Source: Methanofollis tationis
Lineage (GTDB): Archaea; Halobacteriota; Methanomicrobia; Methanomicrobiales; Methanofollaceae
NCBI RefSeq assembly: GCF_013377755.1
Contig: NZ_JABXWR010000001.1
Span: 1,623,104 to 1,687,103 of the forward strand
DNA: 64,000 nucleotides
Direction of reading: 5' to 3'
The notes under the pieces: generated by a model
What the model was told of the DNA's origin: nothing
Databases searched by the model: none
What the model saw: the letters and a program-made list of their open reading frames with translations, nothing else
Shown here: positions 1 to 7,548 of the stretch, piece after piece
How positions within the stretch are numbered: the first letter of the stretch is position 1
Layout: every line of letters starts with the position of its first letter
Position numbers and translations under genes: made by a program

Positions 1-525
1 GTGCCCGATCATGATCGGGGTGTCGAGTTTGAGGTTCGGGGAGAGTTCGGTCTGGAGTTCGACCTCTCCGCCTTCTCCCCGTTTGAATGACAGCCTGGAC
101 GGTTTCTTCCCGATATAGGTCCGCAGCTCCATCGGCTCGCGCAGGGGATCGATGGAGGGGTTGGTGACCTGGCAGGCGTCCAGGAGGAGGCGGTCGAAGA
201 TCGGCGGCAGGGGGCTGGCATTGCCCATGCCGGCCAGGATGATCTTGCCGGTCTTTGCCTGGTTGTAGATCGACTCCCTGGCGTCCCGCGTCCAGACAGG
301 GTGAGTGCGGTAGTCGCAGGGGTGCTCGGTGAGGGTGATCGCATCGCGCGGGCACATCGCAATGCAGCGGTGACAGGCCGTGCAGGTGCGCGAGTCGACG
401 ACGATCCGGTCTCCTTCCCATCTGAACGTTCCGTACGGGCAGTTCTCGACGCACCGGCCGCACTCCATGCAGCGGTCGCGGTCGATCGAGATCCGGTACC
501 GAAGAGGCACGCTCCCGATCGCCAT
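1..525 (-). CDS. Glutamate synthase, FMN/ferredoxin-domain subunit (5' part only)
   Basis: The reading frame starts at an ATG at 525 and stays open to the window edge, so only the N-terminal 175 residues are visible. It opens with a two-cluster ferredoxin domain: CMECGRCVENC followed by CTACHRCIAMC, a pair of CX2CX2CX3C motifs for two 4Fe-4S clusters. The start of a glutamate synthase FMN-barrel domain follows (ILAGMGNASPLPPIF, then KLDTPIMIGH). In archaea glutamate synthase is often split into separate genes for the amidotransferase, FMN and GXGXG domains, and this is the FMN part. Its start overlaps the stop of the upstream amidotransferase gene in a TGATG junction, which implies translational coupling. 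The role would be to make glutamate from 2-oxoglutarate and ammonia released from glutamine. Catalytic residues further along cannot be checked because they lie outside the window. Confidence 0.9.
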   Translation of the reverse strand, partial: MAIGSVPLRYRISIDRDRCMECGRCVENCPYGTFRWEGDRIVVDSRTCTACHRCIAMCPRDAITLTEHPCDYRTHPVWTRDARESIYNQAKTGKIILAGMGNASPLPPIFDRLLLDACQVTNPSIDPLREPMELRTYIGKKPSRLSFKRGEGGEVELQTELSPNLKLDTPIMIGH

Positions 526-1574
526 CAGTATACCCTCCCGATGACCGGTTCGCCGGCGCGAGGCATCCAGACGCGGTCGAGTTCGGGCTCCATGCGCCTG
601 ATCGCCGCCTCTTCAGAGGAGATGTAGAGGCGGTCGCCCTTCTCGGCGGCGATGAGGGGCCGGAGTTTGATCCGGTCGGTGAACCCGACGATCCCGTCGT
701 GGTTGGCGACCACGATGGCGAACGGCCCGTTCATCATCGCTGAGCCGTAGGTGAGCCTGATCGCCCGGTTCAGCGTCGCCTCCTTCTCCGGCATCACGTC
801 GATCTCGTCCCAGAACGGCGGCGCAAGCGCCCGGACGGTCATTTCCTTGTCGAGACCGTGCCTCCGGGCGAGCAGGTCCACCAGGTAGGCGACGACCTCG
901 GTGTCGGTGAACATCGTGCACTTGTAGCCGAAGCTCTCGATGTATCGCCGGTTTGTGCCGTAACTGGTGATCTCGCCGTTGTGGATCACGCTCCAGTCCA
1001 GGAGGTTGAAGGGGTGAGCGCCGCCCCACCAGCCCTTCGTGTTCGTCGGGTAGCGGTTGTGGGCGAGCCAGATATAGCCCTCGTAGTCCTGGATCCGGTA
1101 GAAATCGGCGACGTCCTCTGGCCATCCTGCCGCCTTGAAGACACCGATGTTCTTGCCGGACGAGTAGATCAGCGCACCCGGCACGGTGGTGTTCACCTTC
1201 ATCACCAGGTAGGTGACGATGTCCTCTTCAGGGGAGGAGGTCCCGCTCATCAGTGCAGCATCGGGTTTGAAGAAATACCGCCACGGTGTGTGGATCTTCT
1301 TCAGGTTCGGCTGCTCATAGGTCGGGATCTCCTCGTCATGCACGACCGTCCCCCAGGTCCGGAGGAGCGCCTCGACTACGCTCTTGGTCTCGACAATATT
1401 GTCAAAAAATATGTGGAGTGCATAGCAGTCCGCATACTCGGGGTAGATGCCGTAGGCCGCGTAGCCGGCCCCTTCGCCGCTGCCGCGTTCGTCCATCAAG
1501 GATAACGCACGTTTGATCTTTGAGCCGTCCATCAGGTTGCCGGCCCGATCGACGACACTGATAATTCCACACAT
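525..1574 (-). CDS. Glutamate synthase amidotransferase (class II GATase) subunit
   Basis: This 349-residue protein begins [10 protein letters not shown], so processing of Met1 would expose Cys2, the nucleophile of class II (Ntn-type) glutamine amidotransferases. Other family motifs are visible: [23 protein letters not shown] (the glutamine-binding NGE) and [11 protein letters not shown]. The length fits the stand-alone archaeal amidotransferase domain of glutamate synthase rather than a whole GltB. It hydrolyses glutamine and passes ammonia to the FMN subunit encoded immediately downstream. It is transcribed divergently from glnA, with about 100 bp between the two coding regions, so glutamine synthetase and glutamate synthase are arranged as one GS-GOGAT module. 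A GGTGG ribosome-binding-like sequence lies just upstream of the start. Confidence 0.93.
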   Translation of the reverse strand: MCGIISVVDRAGNLMDGSKIKRALSLMDERGSGEGAGYAAYGIYPEYADCYALHIFFDNIVETKSVVEALLRTWGTVVHDEEIPTYEQPNLKKIHTPWRYFFKPDAALMSGTSSPEEDIVTYLVMKVNTTVPGALIYSSGKNIGVFKAAGWPEDVADFYRIQDYEGYIWLAHNRYPTNTKGWWGGAHPFNLLDWSVIHNGEITSYGTNRRYIESFGYKCTMFTDTEVVAYLVDLLARRHGLDKEMTVRALAPPFWDEIDVMPEKEATLNRAIRLTYGSAMMNGPFAIVVANHDGIVGFTDRIKLRPLIAAEKGDRLYISSEEAAIRRMEPELDRVWMPRAGEPVIGRVY

Positions 1575-1642
1575 AGTATTTCCACCGCTCCCTGATCTCA
1601 GGAATAGGATACGGTCTTACCCAATAAGATGTAACCAGTAAT

Positions 1643-1673
1643 GATATATACTATTGGGTGGAAACATGTTTCC
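1643..1673 (+). promoter_or_regulatory. glnA TATA box and NrpR-type operator
   Basis: A TATA-like element (GATATATA, 1643-1650) is followed by the perfect 14-bp palindrome GGAAACATGTTTCC at 1660-1673. This matches GGAA-N6-TTCC, the operator form known for NrpR, the euryarchaeal nitrogen repressor that is released by 2-oxoglutarate. The palindrome sits about 25 bp after the TATA box, where transcription would start, and ends 3 bp before the ATG at 1677. Bound repressor would therefore block initiation. The same layout recurs upstream of the amtB unit near 4317. NrpR itself is not encoded in this window. Confidence 0.8.
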
Positions 1674-1676
1674 GTT

Positions 1677-3005
1677 ATGTCAGCCGACGCGGTTGCAGCA
1701 ATGCTGGAAAGAATCAAGGCGGACAACGTAAAGTTCATTCGCCTGCAGTTCTCAGACCTGACCGGTCACCCGAAGAACGTCGCCATCCCGCACATCCAGG
1801 CCGAGAAGGCCCTGACCGACGGGATCGGATTCGACGGCTCGTCCATCGAGGGATTCGCCAGGATCGAAGAATCGGACATGGTCCTCAAGCCCGACATCTC
1901 CACCTACACGCTCCTGCCCTGGAGGAAGGGGGACGCCAAGGTCGCACGGTTCATCTGTGATGTCTACCTGCCCAACGGCAAGCCCTTAGAGGGCGACCCC
2001 CGCTTCGCCCTGAAGAAGGTCGTTGCCGAGGCCGCATCGATGGGCTACACCTTCAACACTGGCCCTGAACTCGAGTTCTTCCTCTTCAAGATGTGCGACG
2101 GAAAGCCGACCACCCAGTACCAGGACGTCGGCGGTTACTTCGACCTTGCTCCGACCGACCTTGCCGAGGACGTCCGCCGGGACATCGTCCTCGCCCTGAT
2201 CGAGATGGGCTTTGAGATCGAGGCCTCCCACCACGAGGTGGCCGAGAGTCAGCACGAGATCGACTTCAAGTACGGCTCGGCCCTCCAGACCGCCGACAAT
2301 GTCGTCACCTTCAAGTTCGCCACGAAGACGATCGCCCTCCTCAACGGGCTCCACGCCTCGTTCATGGCGAAACCGGTCTACGGGATCAACGGCAGCGGCA
2401 TGCACACGAACTGCTCCCTCTTCAAGGACGGAAAGAACGCCTTCTACGACCCGGACGCGCCCCTCCAGCTCTCGGAGACCGCCCTGTTCTTCATCGGCGG
2501 CGTCTTGAAGCACATCCGTGCGATCACCCGGGTCGCAAACCCGACGATCAACTCGTACAAGCGTCTCGTCCCCGGCTATGAGGCCCCGGTCTACATATCC
2601 TGGAGCGCTTCGAACAGGACGGCCCTCTGCCGTGTGCCGGCGCCCCGCGGCAACAGCACCCGTGTCGAGATCCGCAGCCCTGACCCGACCTGCAACCCGT
2701 ACCTCACCTTCGCCGCCGTCCTTGCGGCCGGTCTGGACGGCGTGAAGAACCGGATCACTCCGCCCCCGAGCGCCGACCGGAACATCTTCAAACTCAACGC
2801 CGCGGAGCGCAAGGCGGCTGGAATCGACACCCTGCCGGGCAGCCTCTACGAATCGAACGCCGCTCTCATGGAGGACGAGCTCATCTGCAACGCCCTCGGC
2901 CCTCACATCATCGAGAACCTCAACACGATCGCCGAGATGGAGTGGGACGCCTTCAGGACGATGGTCCACCCCTGGGAACTTGACCAGTACCTTTCCAAGT
3001 ACTAA
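1677..3005 (+). CDS. glnA: Glutamine synthetase, type I
   Basis: It converts glutamate, ammonia and ATP to glutamine. The protein is 442 residues from the ATG at 1677. The in-frame ATG at 1641 lies inside the TATA box and upstream of the operator, so it cannot be the translation start. Family motifs are present in order: [18 protein letters not shown], the glutamate/ammonia-site [11 protein letters not shown], the ATP-site [17 protein letters not shown] and [15 protein letters not shown]. The C-terminus [13 protein letters not shown] is typical of the GSI-alpha group. The segment where adenylylated enzymes carry NLYDL reads NIFKLN here, so adenylylation control is not expected. Control is probably transcriptional through the NrpR-type palindrome and perhaps through GlnK. 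Confidence 0.97.
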   Translation: MSADAVAAMLERIKADNVKFIRLQFSDLTGHPKNVAIPHIQAEKALTDGIGFDGSSIEGFARIEESDMVLKPDISTYTLLPWRKGDAKVARFICDVYLPNGKPLEGDPRFALKKVVAEAASMGYTFNTGPELEFFLFKMCDGKPTTQYQDVGGYFDLAPTDLAEDVRRDIVLALIEMGFEIEASHHEVAESQHEIDFKYGSALQTADNVVTFKFATKTIALLNGLHASFMAKPVYGINGSGMHTNCSLFKDGKNAFYDPDAPLQLSETALFFIGGVLKHIRAITRVANPTINSYKRLVPGYEAPVYISWSASNRTALCRVPAPRGNSTRVEIRSPDPTCNPYLTFAAVLAAGLDGVKNRITPPPSADRNIFKLNAAERKAAGIDTLPGSLYESNAALMEDELICNALGPHIIENLNTIAEMEWDAFRTMVHPWELDQYLSKY

Positions 3006-3006
3006 A

Positions 3007-3013
3007 TTTTTTT
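3007..3013 (+). terminator. Poly-T terminator after glnA
   Basis: A run of seven T residues begins 2 bases after the glnA stop codon. Archaeal transcription commonly ends at such T-tracts. No strong hairpin precedes it. Confidence 0.4.
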
Positions 3014-3022
3014 CTAACCGCG

Positions 3023-3116
3023 CCTTTAAAACCCGGTGAAGGATCTTTCCTTCCCTTTTTTGGACTGATGCATATGGTAAACACTTCATGCCCGTCACCG
3101 ATCTGCCGCACGGGGG
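3023..3116 (+). promoter_or_regulatory. Degenerate copy of the NrpR promoter and small-ORF leader, upstream of amtB pseudogene
   Basis: This stretch aligns by eye with the region before the intact amtB unit. TTTAAAACCCGGTG (from 3025) matches ATTAAATGCGGTG (from 4305). TGAAGGATCTTTCCTTCC (from 3037) resembles TGGAAGTCCACTTCCTTCC (from 4315) but has lost the GGAA-N6-TTCC spacing. ATGGTAAACACTTCATGCCCG (from 3074) resembles ATGGTGACAACGATGCACCCG (from 4343). CGATCTGCCGCACGGGG resembles the end of the small gene before 4655. The simplest reading is a duplicated operator, small ORF and amtB unit whose upstream copy has lost most of the small ORF and a functional operator. Confidence 0.6.
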
Positions 3117-4294
3117 GTGCGGACCATAGCGATCGAGGCGGGCGACACGGCATTCGTGTTCATCAGCACCGCCCTGGTGATGCTGATGACGCCGGCCGTC
3201 GGGCTCTTCTACGGCGGCCTTGTCAGGCGTAAGAATATCATCTCGATGATCGCCCTCTCCTTCATTGCCTTCTCCCTCGTCTTCGGCACCGATATCGGCG
3301 GGGTGATCGGCGGCCTCGACCACCTCGGCCTCGCCGGGGTCGGCATGGGCGGTGAGGGGATCCCGCACCTGCTCTTCATGGCGTTCCAGCTCACCTTCGC
3401 CGGGGTGACCCTTGCGATCGTCACCTCGGGCGCGGCCGAGCGGGTGAAGATCAGCTCCTTCATCGTTTTCGGGCTGCTCTGGACGACCCTGGTCTACGAC
3501 CCGATCGCCCACTGGGCCCGGGGCGGCGGATGGGCGCAGACGATGGGCGTGCTCGATCTCGCCGGCGGGATGGCCGTCGAGATCTGCTCGGGGTTTGCGG
3601 CGCTCGCCCTCTGCCTGGTGATCGGGCGGCGGGTCGGGTTCGGCACCTATACGATGGAGCCGCACAACATCCCGATGAGCCTTATCGGCGGCGCCCTGCT
3701 CTGGTTCGGCTGGTTCGGTTTCAACGCAGGGAGCGTGCTCTCCGCGAACGGTGCGGCGGCGAACGCCCTGGTCACCACCAATGCGGCGGCCGCCGCCGGG
3801 GCGCTCGCCTGGCTCTTTGCCTCCTGGTATCGGGGCAGGCCGAGCTCGCTCGGGATGATCTCGGGTGCGATCGGCGGCCTCGTCGCTATCACGCCGGCCG
3901 CAAGCTTCGTCGACCCGATGGGGGCCCTCGCCATCGGAGCCGGCGCCGGTCTCCTCTGCTATGGGGCGATGCTCCTGCGCATCAAATGTGGCCTCGACGA
4001 GAGCCTTGACGCCTGGGCCGTCCACGGTGTCGGTGGGCTCTGGGGGACGGTGGCCACGGGCGTCTTCGCGGTGGCGGCGGTCGGCGGGACGGCGGGACGG
4101 CGGGTCTCCTCGCCGGGAACTCCGGGCAGTTCCTCGTTCAGGTCGTCTGCGCCCTTGCCGCCATGGCCTATGCCTTCGGCATGACCTATCTCCTTGCAAA
4201 GGGGGTGGACCGGGTGATGGGGCTGCGGGTGAGCGAGGAGGAGGAGTACGTGGGGCTGGACATTGCCCAGCACGGGGAGTCGCTCCAGATGTGA
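3117..4294 (+). pseudogene. Ammonium transporter amtB, decayed copy (deletion plus frameshift)
   Basis: This is a close paralogue of the intact amtB at 4659 with several lesions. The codon matching the start ATG of the good copy is ATA (3126-3128), leaving only an upstream GTG at 3117. An in-frame loss of 12 codons has removed the third-helix segment that reads [12 protein letters not shown] in the intact copy, joining AFS directly to LVFGTD. A tandem 8-bp duplication at 4083-4104 shifts the frame, so reading 3117 gives a nonsense tail ending at 4184. Removing one 8-bp unit restores [15 protein letters not shown] and the family C-tail to 4294. The first pore histidine is Glu (MAVEICSG), while the second (WAVHGVGG) is kept. 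A stop-free but deleted membrane helix argues against function. Confidence 0.88.
4083..4104 (+). repeat. 8-bp tandem repeat causing the amtB frameshift
   Basis: GGCGGGAC occurs in 2.75 tandem copies. Deleting one unit restores the reading frame of the amtB copy exactly, so replication slippage here is the direct cause of the frameshift. Confidence 0.85.
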
Positions 4295-4302
4295 TTGAGA
4301 AA

Positions 4303-4330
4303 TAATTAAATGCGGTGGAAGTCCACTTCC
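4303..4330 (+). promoter_or_regulatory. TATA box and NrpR-type operator of the small ORF-amtB-glnK operon
   Basis: An AT-rich TATA-like element (about 4303-4311) is followed by GGAAGTCCACTTCC at 4317-4330. This fits GGAA-N6-TTCC and is palindromic apart from the two central bases. The spacing from the TATA box is the same as for glnA. The downstream genes (4343, 4659, 5862) are closely spaced and probably share this nitrogen-responsive promoter. Confidence 0.8.
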
Positions 4331-4342
4331 TTCCTGATAACG

Positions 4343-4657
4343 ATGGTGACAACGATGCACCCGGAAGGGTATGTGTTCTACCGGGGTGCGGGTAACCGGT
4401 CTGCCGGAGATCCCGGCAGCCTCTCCGCTGCGCCCCGGGGTGACGACGCCGAATACGTCGGCCTCACCACAATCGCCGTCGCCAAACGGTTCTGGCAGGA
4501 TGCCAGCCGTGCAGCGGCGATATCGGCAGGGCTCGAGGCGGTTGAGGGCAGCACCCCGGAGAGCCGCGCCCTGGCCGCGGTGGCTGAGGGGTTCTGGCAG
4601 GGCTCGATGGTCGAGGACGCGGCGACCGATGGCGCCGTCTGCCACGGGGTGATCTGA
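4343..4657 (+). CDS. Small protein of unknown function, first gene of the amtB-glnK operon
   Basis: This 104-residue protein starts at ATG 4343 (a second in-frame ATG is at 4355), 12 bp after the NrpR-type operator. I do not recognise a family. It has no membrane helix or signal peptide. Two similar aromatic segments stand out: [11 protein letters not shown] and [11 protein letters not shown]. The segment [13 protein letters not shown] resembles the cytoplasmic C-tail of the AmtB encoded next ([12 protein letters not shown]), the tail that contacts GlnK in known Amt-GlnK complexes. Its stop lies 1 bp before the amtB start, so the two are translationally coupled. A collapsed remnant of the same ORF precedes the amtB pseudogene. 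A nitrogen-linked role, possibly on Amt or GlnK, is inference only. Confidence 0.7.
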   Translation: MVTTMHPEGYVFYRGAGNRSAGDPGSLSAAPRGDDAEYVGLTTIAVAKRFWQDASRAAAISAGLEAVEGSTPESRALAAVAEGFWQGSMVEDAATDGAVCHGVI

Positions 4658-4658
4658 G

Positions 4659-5855
4659 ATGGCGATCGATGCCGGTGATACCGCTTTCATCCTCATCTGC
4701 ACGGCGATGGTCATGCTGATGACGCCGGGCGTGGGCCTCTTCTACGGGGGCCTTGTGCGGCGGAAGAACATCATCGCCATGATCACCCTCGCATTCATCG
4801 CCTTCTCGGTGGTCTCCCTCCAGTGGATCCTCTTCGGCTACTCCCTCGCCTTCGGCACCGATATCGGCGGGTTCATCGGCGGGCTTGACTACCTCGGCCT
4901 TGCAGGGGTTGGCATGGACGGCGAGGGGATCCCCGACCTGCTCTTCATGGTCTTCCAGCTCGTCTTTGCCGGCCTGACCCTTGCGATCGTCACCTCGGGT
5001 GCGGCCGAGCGGGTGAAGGTCAGCTCCTTCATTGTCTTCGGGCTGCTCTGGACGACCCTGGTCTACGACCCCCTCGCCCACTGGGCATGGGGCGGCGGGT
5101 GGGCGGCGTCCCTCGGCGCCCTCGACTTCGCGGGCGGCACGGTTGTCCACATCTCCTCGGGCTTCGGGGCCCTGGCCCTGGCGCTGGTGATCGGGCGGCG
5201 GGTCGGGTTCGGCACCTATACGATGGAGCCGCACAACATCCCCCTGACCCTCATCGGCGGCGCCCTGCTCTGGTTTGGCTGGTTCGGTTTCAACGCGGGC
5301 AGCGCCCTTGCGGCAAACGGTCTTGCGGCGAGCGCCTTCGTGGTCACCAACACCTCGGCGGCAGCGGGTGCGATCGCCTGGCTTGTCGCCTCCTGGTACC
5401 GCGGCAAACCGAGTTCGCTTGGCATGATCTCGGGTGCGATCGCCGGTCTCGTCGCCATCACTCCGGCGGCGGGCTTCGTCGACCCGGTCTCGGCGATCGC
5501 CATCGGTGGGATTGCCGGTCTGCTCTGCTACGGCGCCATGCTCTTCCGCCTCAGCCGCGGCCTCGACGAGAGCCTGGACGCCTGGGCCGTCCACGGCATG
5601 GGCGGGCTCTGGGGAGCGATTGCAACAGGTATCTTTGCGGTGGCGGCGGTCGGCGGTGTTGACGGTCTCCTCTACGGGAACGTCGACCAGTTCGTCATCC
5701 AGGTCGTCGACGCTGGTGCTGCGCTCGTCTACGCCTTCGGCATGACCTACGCCCTCGCGTGGATTGTCGACCGGACGCTCGGCCTCCGCGTCAGCGAAGA
5801 CGAAGAATATGTGGGCCTTGACATCTCCCAGCACGGGGAGTCGGCCCACGCGTGA
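4659..5855 (+). CDS. amtB: Ammonium transporter
   Basis: This 398-residue integral membrane protein has about eleven hydrophobic segments. Signature features of Amt channels are visible: [12 protein letters not shown] near the N-terminus, [26 protein letters not shown] with the first pore histidine at residue 164, and [11 protein letters not shown] with the second at residue 312. The C-terminal cytoplasmic tail ([19 protein letters not shown]) is of the kind that docks with GlnK, which is encoded 6 bp downstream. The protein conducts ammonium/ammonia across the membrane under nitrogen limitation. It is preceded by a coupled small gene and an NrpR-type operator. A decayed paralogue lies immediately upstream, so this is the functional copy in the window. 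Confidence 0.96.
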   Translation: MAIDAGDTAFILICTAMVMLMTPGVGLFYGGLVRRKNIIAMITLAFIAFSVVSLQWILFGYSLAFGTDIGGFIGGLDYLGLAGVGMDGEGIPDLLFMVFQLVFAGLTLAIVTSGAAERVKVSSFIVFGLLWTTLVYDPLAHWAWGGGWAASLGALDFAGGTVVHISSGFGALALALVIGRRVGFGTYTMEPHNIPLTLIGGALLWFGWFGFNAGSALAANGLAASAFVVTNTSAAAGAIAWLVASWYRGKPSSLGMISGAIAGLVAITPAAGFVDPVSAIAIGGIAGLLCYGAMLFRLSRGLDESLDAWAVHGMGGLWGAIATGIFAVAAVGGVDGLLYGNVDQFVIQVVDAGAALVYAFGMTYALAWIVDRTLGLRVSEDEEYVGLDISQHGESAHA

Positions 5856-5861
5856 GGTGGC

Positions 5862-6197
5862 ATGATGATGAAGATGATCATCGCGGTGATACGCCCGGAA
5901 AAATTCGAACAGGTGGAAAAAGCCCTTGCGGAGAAGGGCTTTCCGGCAATGACCGTCTCCGAGGTGCGGGGGCGGGGCGAGCAGAAGGGCATCGCCCTCC
6001 GGTCCCGCGGCGGCCCGGTGACCGTCGACCTGATCCCGAAGATCAGGATCGAGATGGCGGTTTCGGCGACCTTTGCCGAGACCGTCGTCCAGATCATCAG
6101 GGACGCGGCCCGGACAGGCAGGATAGGCGACGGCAAGGTCTTTGTTCTGCCGCTGGACATGGCCGCAAAGGTCCGGACCGAGGAGGTGAGCATCTAG
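5862..6197 (+). CDS. glnK: PII nitrogen regulatory protein GlnK
   Basis: This 111-residue PII protein starts at ATG 5862; in-frame ATGs at 5865 and 5871 are alternatives. It opens with the family pattern KMIIAVIRPEKFEQVEKAL and has VSEVRGRGEQKG before the T-loop and GRIGDGKVFVLPL as the C-loop. The T-loop reads ALRSRGGPVTVD and has no tyrosine at the position uridylylated in bacterial PII. Control is therefore expected through nucleotide and 2-oxoglutarate binding alone. It is the last gene of the operon after amtB. Known GlnK proteins plug the Amt channel when nitrogen is plentiful. Confidence 0.95.
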   Translation: MMMKMIIAVIRPEKFEQVEKALAEKGFPAMTVSEVRGRGEQKGIALRSRGGPVTVDLIPKIRIEMAVSATFAETVVQIIRDAARTGRIGDGKVFVLPLDMAAKVRTEEVSI

Positions 6198-6231
6198 AAG
6201 AGGAAACCCGCACCCCGGTGTACAGATTCGC

Positions 6232-6266
6232 AGGCCGATCCTGACGCCCGGCCTGCATCTTTTTTT
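6232..6266 (+). terminator. Hairpin and T-tract after glnK
   Basis: AGGCCG (6232-6237) pairs with CGGCCT (6249-6254), followed by a run of seven T (6260-6266). It lies about 35 bp after the glnK stop codon. Confidence 0.5.
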
Positions 6267-6398
6267 GTCTCCCGCCGCTCAAAATCGCCTGCAGGCAGAT
6301 CATCTCCTCCTGCATCGGAGAAGAATGCTCCGGACACGGTACCCCTGCCTTGTACCCTTGCATCGCCGCACATGAAGGGGATATTCGGGGACGATGGC

Positions 6399-6518
6399 GG
6401 GCAAACCGCGCCGGCACCCCCATCCGGCATTTTCCCATCGAAAGATGCTCGGGCCTCCCCCTCCCTGCATGTCAGGGGCAATCCGCCCCCCGGTCCCCCC
6501 CCGCCGATTGCGATAGGG
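6399..6518. repeat. Dispersed intergenic repeat, copy 1
   Basis: This block contains two elements that recur at 6687-6810: an A element from GGGCAAACCGCGCCGGCAC to CAGGGGCAATC (6399-6483) and a C-rich D element ending CGATTGCGATAGGGG (6486-6518). No reading frame here resembles a protein. The stretch from 6198 to 6929 between glnK and the next gene is essentially made of such repeats. Confidence 0.7.
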
Positions 6519-6575
6519 GGGTAGATGGCAGAGATCCTCCCCTGGACTTTGCCCTGGCCTTCCCGGCCCAATCGT

Positions 6576-6624
6576 GTGCGGGGGTCCGGGGGCAAAAGCC
6601 CCCGGCGCGGGGATGCGGGAAGGC
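6576..6624. repeat. Repeat hairpin element, copy 1
   Basis: A perfect 8-bp stem, CCGGGGGC / GCCCCCGG with an AAAA loop, lies at 6586-6605 and is followed by GCGCGGGGATGCGGGAAGGC. A second copy lies at 6811-6859. The stem partners differ between copies but stay complementary (C-G here, T-A in copy 2). Confidence 0.75.
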
Positions 6625-6686
6625 AGTCGGTCGGTGCGCTGTGATCGAAAAAGAGGATCTTCGCCTCGATACCGGGGGGCATGCTG

Positions 6687-6859
6687 CCCCCCTGACCCCC
6701 TGCCGATTACGATAGGGGCAGGGACGGGCAACCACGCCGGCACGCCCACCCATCATTTTACATCGACGGATGCGCCGCCCGGCCCCTCCTCGCATGTCCA
6801 GGGCAATCGCACGCGGGAGTCCGGGGGTAAGAACCCCCGGCGCGAAGATCGGGGAAGGC
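6687..6859. repeat. Dispersed intergenic repeat, copy 2 (with hairpin)
   Basis: The order is D element (6687-6718), A element (6726-6810) and hairpin element (6811-6859). The hairpin is CCGGGGGT / ACCCCCGG with an AAGA loop at 6821-6840. Part of this block reappears in reverse orientation near 40312-40400, so it is a genome-dispersed family and not a local duplication. Confidence 0.75.
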
Positions 6860-6929
6860 GAATGAATCACGCTCGCATCCGTAAACGTGAGGACTTCGAA
6901 AGAACCATAAAATCGAAAAAAAGGGGACC

Positions 6930-7548
6930 TTACGCCTTCACTACCGGCGAGGCCGTCTCGTCGAAGGGGTTGGTCCGCATCGCAAGGGAGAAGAGGTACG
7001 GGTAATTGTTCTTGAGGTACTTCATGTAGTCCAGCCATGCGAGCGCCAGCAGGCGATAGGCGCGGTTGATGTCGCCGGCAAGGTGCTTCTGGTCGCTCTC
7101 CGGGGTGCCCGCAAGGTCTTCCCGCCGCTCCAGTTCGTCGGTGAGGTGGAAGACCGCCCTCAACACCTCGGTGAACGGCCCGTGCTCCAGCAGCATCGGG
7201 TTTTCGAGGAGGCGAAGAAGGAAGTTGCGTTTTTTTATCAGGTACTCCTTCAGCACGACCAGTTCTGCGGGATCGATTGTAACCGCCGAGGAATATGCCT
7301 CCAGATGCTTTCTGACCCTGGCGAAATCGGCGTCTGACCAGTCGTTTCCGACCACGAGATCCTCCTTGATCGACGAGAGGTTCGGGTCCCGGTCAGAGAG
7401 CCTGACCAGCAGGTTCGTCCCGACCTCGGAGAAGAACGTCCCGATCACCATGTTCATCTTCTCAAGCCGCTCGCGCTTTGCCCGCACCGAGAGGAGCTGA
7501 TTCAAGATGACCGTGACGAGCAGGACGTTGATCGGCAGGAAACCGAGG
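6930..7548 (-). pseudogene. Two-helix membrane protein of unknown function, 3' part (interrupted by IS)
   Basis: This is the C-terminal part of a gene cut by the insertion sequence at 7549-8804. Read from the junction it continues FLPINVLLVTVIL (second membrane helix), then NQLLSVRAKRERLEKMNM and a helical cytoplasmic domain ending DETASPVVKA. An in-frame TTG near 7505 could start a residual 191-residue soluble fragment. Joined to the 5' part at 8814-8938 the frame is restored exactly after removal of one 9-bp target duplication, giving about 247 residues. I do not recognise the family. Two N-terminal helices followed by a long charged helical domain is all that can be seen. Confidence 0.8.
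7540..7548. repeat. Target-site duplication, left of IS copy 1
   Basis: AAACCGAGG is repeated exactly at 8805-8813 on the other side of the element (8 or 9 bp depending on where the IS end is drawn). Confidence 0.85.

Noticed and set aside
1641-1676. Upstream ATG start for glnA
   Set aside because: The ATG at 1641 overlaps the TATA box and precedes the operator, so it would not be transcribed.
4083-4184. Programmed frameshift in the first amtB
   Set aside because: The shift is fully explained by an extra tandem 8-bp unit, and the gene has other disabling changes.
1986-4352. 788-codon open frame antisense to glnA and amtB
   Set aside because: It is a product of the high GC content. Its translation is arginine, proline and glutamate rich and unlike any protein, while the other strand encodes clear glnA and amtB.
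6198-6929. Several overlapping frames of 110-190 codons between glnK and the membrane protein gene
   Set aside because: They run through the repeat blocks in both directions and consist of low-complexity Arg, Gly, Pro and Cys sequence. The repeats explain them better.
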